Origin: CAYZPB01 sp964480445
GTDB taxonomy: Bacteria > Bacillota > Bacilli > Tepidibacillales > Tepidibacillaceae
Direction: 5' to 3'
NCBI GenBank assembly: GCA_964480445.1
Contig: CAYZPB010000049.1
Span: forward strand, 1 to 6,710
DNA: 6,710 nt
Part shown: one piece after another, positions 6,433 through 6,710 of the stretch
Layout: every line of letters begins with the position of its first letter
Numbering within the stretch: the stretch's first letter is position 1
The notes under the pieces: model-generated
Told to the model about the DNA's origin: nothing
The model's database searches: none
The model's input: the letters and a program-made list of their open reading frames with translations, nothing else
Translations under genes and position numbers: made by a program

Positions 6433-6520
6433 AAAATGAAATAAGTGTCTTAAATCTTTAAGCTTATTTCATTTTAGCAGATATACTGAAATAAGTATAT
6501 AGTTTATTTATCCTATTTCA
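6433..6520. repeat. four alternating TGAAATAAG-type repeats upstream of fic (operator-like)
   Basis: Four 9-base sites alternate in orientation at near-constant spacing: TGAAATAAG at 6437-6445 (plus), its complement at 6463-6471, TGAAATAAG again at 6487-6495, and a one-mismatch complement at 6512-6520. Site starts are 26, 24 and 25 bases apart. The first pair forms a longer dyad with 13-base perfect arms (6433-6445 and 6463-6475) and a small inner CTTAA/TTAAG repeat. Around the third site, ATATACT (6481-6487) and AGTATAT (6494-6500) make another perfect inverted repeat. The block begins next to the fic ribosome site and must overlap its promoter, where TATACT (6494-6499) and TAAAAT (6471-6476) are weak -10 candidates. 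Binding by a dimeric regulator, perhaps the Fic C-terminal domain, is inference. Confidence 0.65.
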
Positions 6521-6539
6521 TTCTAGTTAATATAACCCT

Positions 6540-6710
6540 TTAATTCAGATAATTATTAATTAACATCTGTTCTACCCTGGAGAACATGTTGATACTACTA
6601 TCGATTGTGCTTGAACCGGTTTGTGGTACACCGCCTGCGCCAGTTGCACCGTCAGGTTTAACACCATCAGTATGCCCTGCACCCATACCGCCACCACCCG
6701 CGCCGGTACC
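6540..6710 (-). CDS. C-terminal end of a glycine-rich protein of unknown function (5' end outside window)
   Basis: An open frame enters from the right edge and ends at TAA (6540-6542), giving 56 residues. The first 30 or so are rich in glycine, with alanine, proline and threonine (GTGAGGGGMGAG, then KPDGATGAGGVPQTG), typical of a flexible linker. It ends in a short, possibly helical tail, SSINMFSRVEQMLINNYLN. I do not recognise the protein. The compositional bias and clean stop favour a real gene, but no start is visible in the window, and a short gene beginning at the internal ATG (residue 9) cannot be excluded. It lies 120 bases upstream of fic on the same strand, with the repeat block between and no clear terminator after it. 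Confidence 0.5.
   Translation of the reverse strand, partial: GTGAGGGGMGAGHTDGVKPDGATGAGGVPQTGSSTIDSSINMFSRVEQMLINNYLN

Noticed and set aside
6170..6439. Plus-strand open frame of 89 codons
   Set aside because: Antisense to the fic start region, with no supporting ribosome site or domain.
6433..6475. The 13-base-arm dyad as an intrinsic terminator of the glycine-rich gene
   Set aside because: The stem is almost all A-T with a long loop and no following U-tract on the minus strand, and the same sites recur further upstream in an alternating array, which fits an operator better.
6433..6520. A CRISPR array
   Set aside because: The units are only 9 bases, alternate in orientation and have A+T-rich spacers of about 16 bases.

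Overview
The window looks like a chromosomal piece from a low-to-moderate GC Gram-positive bacterium, most likely a clostridial (Peptococcaceae/Syntrophomonadaceae-like) Firmicute. The evidence is a ComFA-type competence helicase, a GpsB/DivIVA-family division protein, strong AGGAGG ribosome binding sites, TTG and GTG starts, and a secreted protein resembling a family I associate with clostridia. The genus cannot be fixed from this sequence. No rRNA, tRNA, CRISPR array or transposase is visible.

Layout, left to right. Positions 1-1187 (minus) hold a comFA-like helicase gene cut by the window edge. Positions 1241-3022 (minus) encode a membrane-anchored GAF-GGDEF diguanylate cyclase. Positions 3087-4247 (minus) are metK, which I start at a TTG behind an AGGAGG rather than at the upstream ATG. 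Positions 4248-4424 are a divergent promoter region. Positions 4425-4708 (plus) are a GpsB/DivIVA-family gene running into 100 Ns (4709-4808). On the far side, 4809-5203 (minus) is a secreted protein gene whose 3' end is lost in the gap. Positions 5277-6419 (minus) encode a class II Fic protein with a C-terminal winged-helix-like region. Positions 6420-6539 form a repeat-rich upstream region. Positions 6540-6710 (minus) are the 3' end of a glycine-rich gene entering from the right edge.

metK, the cyclase gene and comFA lie head to tail on one strand with gaps of 64 and 53 bases and no clear terminator between them, so they may be co-transcribed. In related clostridia metK and comFA often sit next to comFC and flagellar genes, which may lie beyond the left edge. 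The cyclase would add c-di-GMP signalling to this neighbourhood. GpsB faces away from metK and would act in septal and peripheral wall synthesis. The Fic gene is visibly richer in A+T than metK in sampled lines and has its own operator-like upstream region, so it looks like an independent, possibly acquired, unit.

The N run has the standard length used for a gap of unknown size, so linkage of the left (1-4708) and right (4809-6710) parts depends on scaffolding. No clearly new biological system is visible. The items most worth a second look are the alternating 9-base repeats upstream of fic, the hairpin in the metK leader whose loop is the false ATG start, and the tandem duplication at the cyclase-comFA junction.
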